Made by a program: the position numbers and the translations under genes. Below are positions 35,015 to 50,000 of a stretch of DNA of 64,000 nt, in pieces. Position 1 is the stretch's first letter. Every line of letters starts with the position of its first letter. Source of the DNA: Spisula solida. Its lineage: Eukaryota > Mollusca > Bivalvia > Venerida > Mactridae. Location of the stretch: the NCBI GenBank assembly GCA_947247005.1, contig OX365952.1:43070722-43134721 (forward strand), given 5' to 3'. The notes beneath the pieces were generated by a model that worked only from the letters and a program-made list of their open reading frames with translations, ran no database searches and was not told the origin of the DNA.

Positions 35015-38000
35015 CTTCAATAGACAAACAATGTGTCATCAATATGTGTGTATAGAATACATAACATGTCATGGTATTACCAGAGATAAAGACAAAGGCA
35101 ACTCTTAACAACAACGAAATGCACAAAAAAGAACACACGGAATAGCAATAAATATATATACAAGCAATAAGGAAAAATAAATAAATAAACAAGAAAGCCA
35201 CACTGAACAGCTACAAGAACACGGCCCCCCTAATCAGACAGCATGTCGCCTTTCGCGTCAGTCAAAGTTAACTTGAGTAAGAGCCAACAGACATGAACGA
35301 ATTATATGGACGGCCATACTTCACAAGGACAACCCAAAAAGTCAATCGTCAACGCTCGGAAATTTACATTTTCTGTGGTAAATATATACAATATTGCAAT
35401 GCATAAAGGCCGAGGTGATCAGAATGCCTACAGAGTATTTTTGAAACAATGTTTGTAAATGCCTTTATGGTTTTTTGAGGTTAGTGTATAGAGAGTAAGA
35501 AAGAGAGAATGCTAGTTATGAAGGGGAGAAGAAAAGAGAATAGGATATACCAACATTTTTTAAAAACTGTAATTATGTGATCTTTTGCCATTTTCTGTTA
35601 CATTTTTACTTTATCTTTGAAAAGAGCTATAGTTTGTTCAAGCGTTTTCCTATAGATAACATATTCTATAAATTGCCGGATTAACGAAACACTTTTGTTG
35701 CATTTGTTTTTTAAATATAAAATATTTCTAAAGCAGAACAATATAATTTGCTAAAAGTCCATCTTCATCTTTATTGTTAATAATGTTGAAAAATGAAAAT
35801 GTTATATACTATAAAATTGACAATATACTAGTGAACATTAAATAAGTTTTACTACAGGACTTCTGCCTTGGTACAGACAGTGACACTGACAACAGTATTT
35901 CTCGATTTTCTAAGTGTTATTAGATACATTTATTTCGAACACCCGCACTCGTATAATTAATAAGCAGCATAATTATATAATACATACATGCATACACTAG
36001 CTATAAACTATTTAAAGCCAATATAACGTATTTGTTCCCACAATAGAAACGTTTTTATAAATACTAAGAATTGTTCTCTTTCCTTCAATACTTTCTGTAA
36101 GTTGCGCTAAGTAGAAAACTAAAAAGTGGTTCGTGTGGAGTAGATGAAATTAAATAGAGTATAAATTGGTGACAGGGAGCAATACAAAACAGTGTTTCTA
36201 CTGTTTCTCTAGTATATCCATGTAGGAGTCATTGGCTTGTTGTTAGAATGTAGTTGTGATCTACGTTTAATTCTGCTTCTATATGATCATGTTTCATCCA
36301 CTGGTCAATGAATTTATACAGAAATAAAATTACAACTTTGACAAGGAAGGCATCATTCAACAAAAATAGCAGAACACAAAATGCACAAAAAGAACAGTGT
36401 AAAAACAGTGTAACAATTGCTGGCTATGTATGAAAGTGGTACCTTAAAAATTGACGAATAATGAAGTTTGTTGACTTTAGATTGATTATCTAAGTTTGAA
36501 ATGTTGAAACAACGAAACTAGGGGAAGCTCTCACACATATCGTTTTAGCTATTTCAAAAATGCAATTATAAAAATAGTATGTGACAACATGTAATATGTG
36601 ATGATGCTTTCAAAATAATTCAAATGTATGTTCGTGTGAAAGCCTATAAACCATGTTTTTGGTGTGGGATGTCGTGATTTTGTAGTTGCGTTGGGCAGCT
36701 TTGTCTGTTATAAAGTTGACTGTTTGGAGTTGTATGTGATGTTTTTATGTTTTCTGTGCTCGGCTGTTTGGGTTAAGTGATGTCTTCCAGGTCCGAGTAT
36801 CTATTCTCATCTTCAATGAAGCGGCTGGCAAAGTCTTTGTAAAATAGTTTTAATTTTATGCTGTTTTTATCCAACATCTGGGGTCGATATATTGAGAATG
36901 TATTCTTGACATCTTTTGACATTAATAAAACTCAACAATTAAATGTTTTATATAAAATAAGCAAATATTGGAATGAATTAACATTCCAAAATCAATTCCA
37001 AAACATCGTTATATCATATTGCAAACCTATTGACAGAAGGTAAATACCCAGCTAATAGTGTATGTAATCAAAAAGTCAAATAACTGCCAACATGTTTTGA
37101 CATTTTCCACGATAGAAAGCTTCGATCTACATCTGTCATATAATAACTTGTGCATTTAGGATGTTATTCAAGTGTAATTCGTTGTTTATGTTTTGTTTAA
37201 TACTTTTTTGTGCATTTTCTTGTGTTATATGTTCTATGTCTAGTTATAAACAACTCTGTTATTAAAATCTGCCATAAAACAATGTTTCATAATTATTGGA
37301 TGTCAATTGAACGTGTTTTTATTTTTATCGCAATTTTACTTTAATGTACCGACAGTTCTGAGAATGACTACTATTCTAGTTAAACATTCGGGATAAAAGT
37401 GCACCTAGTTGCCTCATGTATTTGCTTCACATTAAGTAAAACTAGCTCACTTTTCGCAACAGTAAGGATGCGCCCCCGTCCTGTATTATTTTTCATCTAT
37501 GACTGCATAGTCGATCTGACCATTTTGCCTTTTTGTACCTCTATTTTCGTTTTGTATGATTCTGTATCCTGACGTTCTATCAGAAAAACACCATCAAATG
37601 AACGCGAGGTTTCTTGCAATAACTAAACCATTCCTTTGTAAGTAATAGGATTTCTGAACATAACACATACAACAATAAAATGCAATGAACAAAACGTTCA
37701 GCCACACACGAACAAGTTGATAAAACTTTACACAACTATGTTGCTGAAACACCGCACATATATTTACGTATAAGGTACGCTGCCAACAAAAACCATAAAA
37801 AGCCGAAACAAAAGCCAAAACAAGGACTGCGAAGAATTGAGAAATAGCCATTGGATCTCTCTCCCTCTCATTCACATTTGAATCGCCAAATAAACACCAA
37901 AGTATCTTAAAATTGTTTTACTATAATTATGTCTATGTCTATACCAGCTAAAATTACAAATTTGTGGTACAATTTATTTATTTGTTCAATCTAGACTGAC

Positions 38001-41000
38001 AACAACAAACACAATAAATGCCGAATTCGTAACAGATTAGTCACATTTACCGGCTTTAAAACACCATACAAATGAGAAGTTGGGAGAAAAGGGCACACAT
38101 TAAAACGATCATATCTTGTTTCTACAAAGACGCGATGTTTCGAAACAGATTTATTTAGAAATGTCTGAATCATTAATGAATAAGAAAATCAGTTCTAACA
38201 CGCATAAAAAGAATAACTTGCGGCAATTCGGAATTTGACCTCACAATTCTTATTCGATTCCTCGACAACTGCAAACGAGACCTCAATTCGAGAGGTTTTC
38301 CCAATTAGTATTAATAGAAGATAATATTTATCGCTCTAGGCTATGGCCATACGACCCCCTGTGTCACGCCCATTACCTCCCCAAACAAAGGAGAACACAG
38401 CATTTCTCTTAAACGACATCATAATCCGTGCCAAGAGTACTAACACTCATGAATCTTTTGAAGAAATCATTTCTTTTAATTCCGTAAATTATGTTTGAAT
38501 AATGCTATATTCTAACGTGTATAAAATAGACATGAACGGCTTTGGTTCAAATTGTACCATCGGTCGAGGACCTTGAGCAATTGAAGAAGCAATTAAAATG
38601 TAAAGCAAGGGGAATATAGCCGCGAAAATGATGGATAAACACTCCAAATTAAGATCAAAAGATTGACTAATGAATCGCTTGGGGGCGTGAATAATATACA
38701 ATCAACAGGCAGTGATGTTCATACGGTAGGGTACGTGGACTATCGGAATGTACTCAGGACTGGTGAAGAAGTTCATTCAAAGCTTTCTGGAGCTGCCAAG
38801 TGGTCACAAGATCTGCTATCTCAACCATCTGCGACAGTTTGGCAAGAACTTGGTCTCCTTTAATTGATTTCTTAAACACGTCTCAAGTCAGATTAAAACG
38901 CATATAGCATTAAGGTCTTAAAATCGCCACGCCAACTGTTATTTTATAAGGGAACTTGTTTAAGTAAATTCATTAGTTTCAATAGTGTGTTTACTTTTAA
39001 AGATTACGACTACGTGGTCTTATAGCAATCCGCTTGGTGTTTGAACAGTAGCTGGTGCTCTAACACATGTTGGCAAATAGATATTGAATAAAACGTGTGA
39101 TAAGTTGGCTGTAATATTCTGAAATGTTCTTGTATTTGTTGATACAATCCGTAGACTTCTGTCGATTTACTATAGGTATACCAGCAGCTAGTACCAAGGT
39201 GTATATAAACGTATGCCTTTCCATTTCGTTCTGTGGGTATTATGTACACAACACGAAAGTTGGAGACTTACTGACCAGTACATGGACATGTATATTTGGC
39301 CAGCCGTTTTAGCTTAAAACATTGCAAGTTCAGTTTTTGTGCATTTCCATCACATTACATATGCTATTAAAAATCTAGAAAAGGAGTGTTTCCTGAAAAT
39401 TTCATGCTGGGACTCTAAAATAATCTACATTGTTAAGTCCAAATTTCAAGTAATCCTAATGAAAACAATAGAAATATAATAAATAAATGACAATGACTCT
39501 CCTTTAAATTTTCGAGCTCTTGCTCTTCATCAGGAATTTTAATTACTTATATTTAAGAAGTGACATCCATCTTGTTAATAATGTTGTTATATTCCTGATG
39601 AAGAGCAAGAGCTCGACACTTTAAAGAAAATTCATCGTTATCTATTTAGTTATTCTATAATACTCATTCCTATTGAGGGACAATACATAATTATAATAGA
39701 AATAAAATGCCATTTTCTATAGCTAGCAGAAGCAGACCATTTTCAATATAATTACAATAATGATTAATTCGTTCTAGATTTCTGACATTACAACACATAT
39801 CATATATGACGAAGAAGCCAAGGCATATTGGTATATTTTATAGAACAGTCGAATTGATCGAATAGGCAACAAGGGCTGAATCAACTTATATCCTTTACAT
39901 ATGGGTGACCTAACGGCGGTATTTGTAAACATACGTACAACTTAGTTACTTGAAATAAAGGTTTCAATGGTTTGAATGATATAATAAAAACAAGAAGCAA
40001 AACAAATACTATTGATGCTTGGGCAGACAGAAGTCCTTAATTTGATGGTTTAAGACAATTAGTAAAGCAAATCGAACAAACATAGTAAATGGGACAAAAC
40101 AAGAAAAATGTTTTCATAGTTATGTAGATGACAGAAAAATAAGAAAATGGAATGGTGAAGACGTAAATGGAAATGAATTACGTTGATGTGTTACTTATGT
40201 GTATATATTAATTCGACAACATATTCGACAATACAGATGTGTTTTTTTAAATATTCAAAATAAGGATAAGTCTGAAGGTTTTATAATGAGTGGAAATATG
40301 TCTTAAAAGTCTACTAGAATGACTTATTATCTAGCAGACATATTTTATATACATATTTCATAGACATTCTGAGTAATATAAAAGTAATAGTGACCCGCAT
40401 ATTAACGACCGTCTGTACGGTTTATAAACGAGACTTTCCAGACATATCTGTATTCATAACGTAGTTATCTTCATGATGGCGTCAATTTCAAGTGAATCAC
40501 TGTCTTTTTACAACAAAATTAAATAATTTATTTGTAATTATATAATGGACATAAATGGCGTTTATTATACTCTGAAAGTTTGGGTAATTTCCCGTATTGC
40601 GACGCCTAATGGTAATATTAGATTAAGAAGGGTGAGCAGTGTCAAAACTAATGTGCCTTTTTAATTTCTTATTAATGGTAAAATAGCATGTAACGTGTCG
40701 TTCTCCGTGTTGCGTCTGTGAAGCGAGGAACAGGGACCATTTAGAGTGTGGGTGAAGAGTCAAATAGGAGGAATGTTTTCTGTTATCCCGTCCTTTACAT
40801 GTATTTTATTTCAAATAAAGGGATGCCATCTGTTAAAATACGCCGAATTACAGAATTTTACATTAATTGTTGTCGAAATTTGCCATATTAATTTAATGTT
40901 GTTTTTGACCTTGGGATTTGATAAATATCTTGATGACATTCGCCATTTGCAATGTAATGAATATGATGAGAGTTTGATATGAAATGAAGAGGGTTTCAGT

Positions 41001-44000
41001 GTTATGTCTGCCCGAAATTATTCACGTGACCACTTTCATGCATTACTAAAAAGGACAAGGTTCATTTATGGCTTAATTTGGCAATGAGTGTTGTCAAATA
41101 AAATGATCCTATAAATCTGTCCTATATTTTTAATAACCTAACACTGTCAATTAAGCATGCAGATCCCAATTTCCATTGTAATACCGGTATGTCGACAATC
41201 TTCTGAAAATATGTATTGTTTAGCAAAAAATGTCGTTTTAGTCATTTGCATGGCTTTTCATAACGTAAAACCTTTCCAAAAACCAAAATGGCATTCTTGC
41301 TACACTTTTATATTTTGCAGAACATTGGTTATGTAAAAATAAAAGAAAAATTGGAAAATGTATGCTTATTTTTGTGTCAGAGGAAATGTTAGGTTATTTG
41401 AAATATAGGACAGATATGAGCATTTTTATTTTTTGAAAAAGTCACAGGGCTAATTTAAGCTATAAGTGAACCATGTCCTCTGTACACTGTTTTTTATGCT
41501 TCGTATTCTGCAGTTCCTGTTGAAAGCTACCTTCCCTAATCGAATTGTATGCCACATGTTCTCAATGGCTGATAAGTTCACACGTCTTGTTTACAATTAC
41601 AACCGTTCTCCAAGTAATTATAAGGATATTGTAAGTGTCCGTGGTGAGAGATAACAATTTTATAATATCATGATACTAGGAGGAAAAGTGGAGTATATGG
41701 TACGCTAATGACGTACACAGATAAGAATATAAAAGTAAAAGTTGTTTAAGTAGAATCTAGGTAATAACTATACATCTCAGGTAAATAGTCTTAGTTCAGG
41801 TCAATCGAGGTAACATCAAATATAAAAACACCCAATGAACTCAACCTGTGCGGTAGGGATCGCCAATTAGGTAAGCACTTTGTTGATTTTATTTAACTAT
41901 ATTTGGAAACCCCTTAAAACTCATTCTAAACCGTTCACGCCCCTTTCCTGAACATCTAAGCTTCAGTCGTTCTTTTACCATACACATTGTATGACCTTAT
42001 TCACTGATTTGTCATAAAATCCAAACAATATTTCCTCTCCTTCTTGAGAAATGTGTGTACACAATGATTTAATGTATGGAATTAGATCATAATAAGCGCT
42101 GATCGCCTATAGACCGAGTTTGCTGAGGACACATAATGACGAGACCTGGGTTGAATAGCTAGTAGCTTCACGTTACTAAATCCAAAGGCAAATATACAGT
42201 ATGAGCATTTACTTTTAATTCATCTGACATCTCATAATCCCAAATGGTTTCAATGCGTAGTCATTTATCAGATTTATTCAGATTAGCTCCTGGCAATTTA
42301 TGAAATTTATTGTCAAACAAAATATGTCAAGTTGGGTCTGTGAGATAGGTTTACACAAATATATTTACTCTGGTTACAACTACTAGTAAGCAAGATATTT
42401 TGTTGCTGATGATATGTGTAAAATATTATATTATAATGAATCTTTAGGTACCCATCTTCGTGTAGAATCACATTTAGAAAATGTTCATCCTACGCAAACT
42501 AACCACATGGTGGAATAGAGTATGTATTTTACTGACTATGAAAGTAACAGATTGAACAAGCAACATAACTCGTACACAAGGCGCAGCCATACCAAAAACA
42601 AGAAGTGATATAACCGATATAGAACTGAAGCATGGATATTTCAGCAAAACAGATGGTTGGACAATTTGTTACGAAGTCAAAACGTTAATCATTTCCATGG
42701 AACCACCAGCTTGCCGAGCAGTAACGGAACTGTGACAGAATAACGTATGTTTGGAGGAAGCAGCAAGGTATATATTGAGACTGGTAAGCAATTCAAAGCA
42801 AGCAAGACGAGTGGGAAAATGTGGCAACTACGAGGATCTCAATACAAACTAATATAACAAGAACACAGTATTGAACATAAAGGTATAGAAACAAAACTTG
42901 CTAATATATATATCTAAAACATAAAAACAAAAGCCCAATTTTAAGCCTTTCAATTGTCAATACATACTGGTAATGTACATATATTCAACAGCAATCTTAT
43001 CTCGAACATAATATATTCTTCCAAACTACATATAATCTAGTAAAAGTCTGGAACTATAGCTAACGTAGAATCTAGTAAAAGTCTGGAACTATGGATAATT
43101 TAGAATCTAGTAAAAGTCTGGAACGATGACTAACGTAGAATCTAGTAAAAGTCTGGAACTATGACTAAAGTAGAATCTAGTAAAAGTCTGGAACTATGGC
43201 TAACGTAGAATCTAGTAAAAGTCTGGAACTATGGCTAACGCAGAATCTAGTAAAAGTCTGGAACTGTGGCTAACTAACGAAATTGTGTGGTTTGTATCGA
43301 CTGCAAAAAATGTTCCTGCAACCTGACCCAGATAGAAATCTAGTGTATGTACGGAACTAGGACTATCAAATGAAACTGTGAGATTTGTATGAAGTGCAAA
43401 GTGTGTTCTTATAACGCATGCAAGACAAACTGATATCTGATGCGTGTGTAAGGAGCTCATACCACTTATGAACTACAAAATATGTTCTTGCTGACCTTCA
43501 AGATAAAGCTAGGAGCCCCAATTATCTAAGGAAACGTTGTTTTTATAGTTGTGTTACCTGCGTTTCCGAGAGGTTCAATGATGCTGATAATTCTTTCCTT
43601 TCTTGTCCAACAACATAATGGTTCTTCTCAAATGCATGTTCTAATCTAAGTAGTTGTGTCGGTGAGAATGCAGTACGAACTCTCTTTGGTTTCCTGTATG
43701 TTGTCATGAATAATCCTGTATCTGAAAACATAGTATACAATGTTAATGGTCTTCGTTTTTTGCTTTATGTATTAAGTGTGTGCAAAATAATTAAGCATTT
43801 GTTTAAGTACGTGTGCATGTTTTTGTATTTGAATTTAAGTTTGCATTTGAAATGCTAAAACAAAACAATATACATTGTTTTTGTATTCTTATTGTCAAAT
43901 TCTTCATAAACGAAGATCCTTTGTTACAAAAGGAATAATATTATGTACACAGATAGATCAGTGACTTCATTACTGACTGATGTAATGTTATGTATATCGT

Positions 44001-47000
44001 TCTGACAATTTATAATACTTTATAATGCAGTATTTTATATATAAAGAAAGAAACGAACAACTGTATTTTGATACGAGGATTGGCCCTTGTATATTTGAGT
44101 TATTAATCCACATGTTCACTAACTTCTTGTTTTACCTTGTATGTTGTTATATAATAATTTAGCAAACACTGTGATATAATGTTGATAGTTGGTTAATTGA
44201 CCTTTATGGTAGTTTGTACATAAACATATCAAAATTTTCATATTACTTGATATGATGCAATGTACCTAACCATTGATTAGCCTGTCTGTATCCGCAGACC
44301 TTAACTTGATGAATGAAAGGTGTACTAGTAGCCAAATTAAATACATGATGCAAAATATTATTTTTATTTATAGTCATTTTCTTTCTTCTTTCTTCAATAC
44401 ATTTTAGCTTTGAAGTGACAGTTAAGGTGATATGTGATAGATATATATTTTCATTAAATAATATTATATTGATGTCATTATGGCTGATTTAGAATGGTTC
44501 AATACATATACAGCGGAGTTATAATGGTTCATATTAGTTATCTCAAAAAAACTGATTTGTTTTGATTGTTTGTTTTTCTTCCTTTACGTTCGACACTAGA
44601 ACAGGGATCCATGCCAGCAGAAATGTTGCCTTGGTTGTTACGTGAATTCTCTAGAGATAACAACAGTTTGGTGTGATGTATTTGAATACTGACCGTTCTG
44701 CTTGTTTGAAGCCCAACTTAGTTTATTAATAAAATCAATTTAGTAGTAGGCCTATGTAATGTTTTAATGTAGATCTATTACACTGTGCTGAAAATCTAAG
44801 CTAACAATCTCAAGTAATTACATCAGGGTGCATAAAGTAATGTTTGTTTGCCCCAAACATTCTGGTATATTAGAATATTCAACGTACACACACTTTTCAA
44901 TATGACATTCATTGACAATATTTGTTCATAATGAATTGTACGGTTTTCAAAAATATTAGCTGTGACATAAACTTTCCATGCACTGCACGGCTTTTTTGTT
45001 ATCAATCATATTTAGCCAAAACATCTATTCATTCTAACACATTACTGGGTATTCAAACGAGTCATGGGAGAAAATAGGTCATGATGCAATGCACAAAAGC
45101 TTTGAATATTGTAGGATATGCTCTACGTGATGTGAGCATTAATAATCCCTGATTTCATGGTTGAACATTATGGTGAATGAATAAAGCATACATGACTGCT
45201 ATTTATATAATGGTAATCGGGATATGACAAAGTTGTACGATGCCTTTACTGAACATAAGCTACAAAATATATCACAACATGTGTCATACAAGTCCAATGA
45301 AATGTTTAGTAACGTTAATTTTATGTTCACTTATTTATTGTAATAACTTTGCCTTTGCCGCTGTAAGTTCATTTTCTCGTTCAGCTGTGTCTTTTGGGCA
45401 CTGTGTCGTGTAATTACAAAATGCCCTAGTTGTTTTTATGTTTTCTGTGCTCGGCTGTTTAAGTTGAGTGCTTCATTCCCTGTCCGATTTTATTATCTTT
45501 CCAATGGTTTATGAAGAGAAAGCAATGCGGACTCATTCCCTGTTTTAGAGAATAAAAAGACACCTACATTTATTCGAGTATATGGATATGCTCAGCAAGA
45601 TTAAATACAATCATGAATATTTTATGTATAGAGGCAACAATGTGTGCCCAGTCTTCCCTGGGCGTCTCTTTTTAATATGTATTCTCATGGAATAAGTTGT
45701 AATGACAGGCAACAATGTGTTGGGCTTTGCTCGAACTTAAAAACTATTTACATACGGTATCCATTTCAGTGATATATGCCATCAACTTTTAATGCTTGTG
45801 ACATCTACATACCACAGACGGATTGCATGTTACATTACTTCGTGTATTTATTATTAAATATTACTTACTACAGTATAATTCTCGGGAAAATGTGGCTTGG
45901 TTATACATTTCCATACAGTTCAGTAGATATTAAATGTAACATACAAACATAATACAGAAAGTGATGACTTGCTAGCGATAGAATATGTTAGTACTGGTAT
46001 AAATAAAATATATAAACCAGTCGCGGTAATAGCTTTCCAATCTGAATATTTGTTAAATCGTTATATAGACGGACAACACAAACATACCTGCAACTGCTTA
46101 GGAAAATGATAACAGAAAGTAGGGAAGCCGAACCGAGTACAGAAAATTGTAAGAACATCACATACCACAATTACAAGACACTATGCCCATAACATAACTG
46201 AACGGGAAAATGAACCGCCCAACTATCGGGTGTCAAAATGCTGAATGACCTAGTTTCAGCAATCAAAAAGCTGAATGACCCAGCTGAATGACATTGTTTC
46301 AACAGTAAAAAGGCTTAAATACCTAGTTTAGCTGTCCGAAGTCCTAAAAAGATAACAAAATTAAAAGTATAACAGTAATAAAAAGCTGAATGTTCTATTT
46401 CAGCTGAATGACCTAGTTTCAGCAATAAAAATTGAATGCGCTAGCTGAATGACATACAATGTAGTTTCAACAAACTGAATGCCCTAGTGTAATGACCTAG
46501 TTTCGACAAGTTGAATGCCATAGCGGAATGCCCTAGTTGCAACAAGCTGAATGCCCTAGCTGAATGACTTAGTTATACCAAGATGAATGCCCTAGTCGAA
46601 TGACCAACAGTAAAAAGACTAAACGACCTAGTTTCAGATGTATCTGAAGTCCTAAACTGTTTAGGAATAACAGACAGTGTATGGTTAATCCCTGCAGCTG
46701 CACAAATAATTTTTAATGGCTGTAAACAAAAAATATGAAAAAAATAACAACAAAAAACTACATCCATAACTCTACAGCTGCATATCAACTTATAAACTAA
46801 CCGGATAGGGTACGAATAATACGAATACGAATGAATCAGGTAGGGAACAAATAGTAAACGCAAATAAAAAACCTAGCTCCAATAGAATTGGCTCTGTCAA
46901 AATGACGAATACTGAGAACATTTTACATGTTGTTGATTATTTAATGCCCAACGTAACTGAAAAAAGCACAGAAATGCCCAACATAAAAAAACTAGCACAA

Positions 47001-50000
47001 GATCACGACTTTATAACAAAAAAGGCACTGACAAAGACTACAAAAACACGACATCCCGACCCGAAAGTCTGCCGCATCAGTGTGTCAAACTAAACCTGAA
47101 CAAGAACCAGGTGACAATGATATAACAAACGGAATATACACACCACAAGGACAACCCACAACTGATACAGTGAACAGCCTTATGCTGGACAACGAAATTG
47201 CAGAAGGGAACAGACAAAATGAACACAGTTTCACAAATAGGTACAGCGGGCCAAATATTTTTTGTCATTTTCTATTTTTCTATAAAGTGGCCAATATATA
47301 TATAAAGGAAGGTTGTCAAGGGGCTGTCGCCTTGGTACGGACAAATGTCACTGGCTACTTTGTTTAAGGACGGTGCTTTAAAACTAATGACGTAAACACG
47401 AGAACAAATACTACAATTAGGATGAATATTAATTTTGACATGTCGTCATACATAATTGGAATCGATAAAGATAGGACACACCACGGGAATCCTCTGTTCT
47501 GATGCCTTTGACTTTTGTTTCAAACAACCGATGTAATTCACGCTATTATTAATCATTAAGAAATATGAATTGCGACCCCGGGATATTTTGCAACAAGAAA
47601 TTTGTTTGGATTTTAAAGAGCATACCGTCGGTGCCAATCATAAACCCCGTAACTACATTTTTTCAAAATGTATTTTTTTCAGCATTTCCTACTTGTAATA
47701 CTTTCCCGCGTTAACTGTCGAAGTTTCATGGCAGTCGTCCAATCAGATCTCTCAGAATCGCCAAATGAACACGTGAGGAAAACCTGTAACTACGATGTTT
47801 TTATATAAATGTACATGTTTTTCTGCACTTACGGGCTTTCCTCCAGAAGTTACGGATTTTCCTCCTGAATTTTTTCGGTTTTTTTGTCGCACACATTGGG
47901 GGAAATCCCGTAAAAACGAGATTTCGTTGTCCTGTGCTCGGTTTATTGCATTCACTGTCCAACTTTTGATGGTTGTTTTCTTACCCTTTTTTATCGTTAT
48001 GGGCAAATCAACAGCATTTTTCATCGTTTATGTTTATCGTAAAGCAGTTTTTACCTTCTCCTGAAAAGTTGTGATTTTGTAGTTACGGGGTTTAGGTTTG
48101 GCACCGACGATACTTAGGTATCTTTTGTGACGGGGTTTATTTCAACAAAATACGCTGATCTATTTTTAGAATTTCTTTAATGACGCCATTATGACTTCTA
48201 AAACGACAACCTGATGCTATAATGGTGTGTAACATGACGTTAGTGTGTTGCTAATTTATTCCATCTTCTTTTTATTTTCGTGACGTCACTATGACGTAAG
48301 GTTATGCACTATTGACTATATTCCGGTGTTGTACATTACGAACTAATGTTTTATGAGAGAGACTTTCCTGTGTACAGTTGAATTAAAAGCAGTTCAAACT
48401 CCAGTAAGAAGATGTCGTACTAAACAGGAAAAAATGCTAAGAAGTAATATGAAGCTCGGTGAATTATGAATTGAAATGATTTATAGACTGTACGGGGTCT
48501 CGACGTCGTCTCCGGTTACAAGCACCAATCACTCTACTCTTAGCGAGTACCTTTCAAAACATACAATAGTATACGATACTGGGTCACTTTACGAATTTAT
48601 CAAACCTTCCCATGAAAGCAGCACATATTGCACTATTCGAAAAACTGAAAGCATTGACATAAACTTTTTATCTGACAATGAATACATGTACAGACATATG
48701 AGATGGATGTTGGGTACATTGAAACTTATGAAGTTGTTAAGGAATAGGCAATGAGTAGTGAGACCAGAAATTGACAATATGGACGACCCTAAATTTTAAG
48801 TAAAGCTAAGGTCAAATAGCACTAACAACGGACGTAACGTCATGTCAAGACGTCGACGATACGCGATAAGTGGCGCTAGTTTACTATTTACGGATAAGTT
48901 CATAATAATATACAAGAAGGAACATAACTCAAGAATGCTGGCATAGAATGCACAGCAGCACAAACACCATCATATGCATAGTTAACATCGGTTTATACGC
49001 AAACACACTCCGCATTAGTCGGGATGGTTGTTTAAAAAATATAAAAGTATAAAAGTGACACTTGGGGCCTAGTATTCAGACACCGAATTATATTTGTGCT
49101 TTGACACATGTTGTATTATTTATGGGGGACAGACTCTGGCAATGTCTGCAGGCGACATTAAGTTATCTTATTTCATAAACCAAATATTCTGTCAAAGGCA
49201 GCTACTACCTGCCTTTGCTAAAATGAAAGCATTTTAAACAAGTATAACCGATCGCACTAAAATGTGGCAGCACCTCAAGTAACGCTTCATAACAAGTGTA
49301 AAATTTCGTCTAAGGCGTTAATTAACATGCTTATGTTGCATTCATTCAATGTAAATATTAAAGATGAATATTTGACGACAGGAAATTGGTAAATTATTAA
49401 TTTGATTCTATAACTCCTAAATTATCGCCTGTAGTTTTTAGTCGACAATGAGCTTTGCTAAGAACGTAGATCTATATTTGATTTATTGCAAGAAAATAAA
49501 TGCATCTATGAAATACTTTTATTTTCCTCCATGTTGTGATAAATTTGGCATCTGTTTTTATATTAGATGGATAAATAATTCGTACTACTCAAATGTGTTT
49601 TACGAATACGTTTTTCTCTTAAGTAAAAATATACCAATATAGTCAAAAACAGATTTATTTATAAAATGTAATAACTTAGAGTGGGTTGTGACTCCGTTTA
49701 GTGCAATCCATTATACATACACCTGTAACAAAGACAACTGATAATAGAAAATAGGACATGGAAGGCATCACTCAATTTACCCAGCCGAGCATATAAAAAA
49801 TAAAAACATTTCATACTACAATTATACGTACAAAGCTGATTACATTACTGAACGAGAAATTAACTTAACCGCTGAAAGTTCACGTCTCAAACGCCAAAAT
49901 ATCAAAAGCCCAAGTCCCAATGCCGAAAGACCCAGTTTCAGCTATATACAAGAGCTGAAACACTTCTAAAGCCAAGCTATCAAATCATAGCCTAGGCTAT

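Noticed and set aside
34992..35201. 69-residue minus-strand frame overlapping the EMX-B exon 3 acceptor
   Set aside because: Wrong frame relative to VKVWFQNRR and crosses the intron; not conserved.
43212..43460. 82-residue minus-strand frame
   Set aside because: Partly a translation of the 35-bp tandem array in an EMX-B intron.
47752..48064. 90-residue frames on both strands
   Set aside because: They lie wholly inside the 490-bp TIR element and mirror each other.
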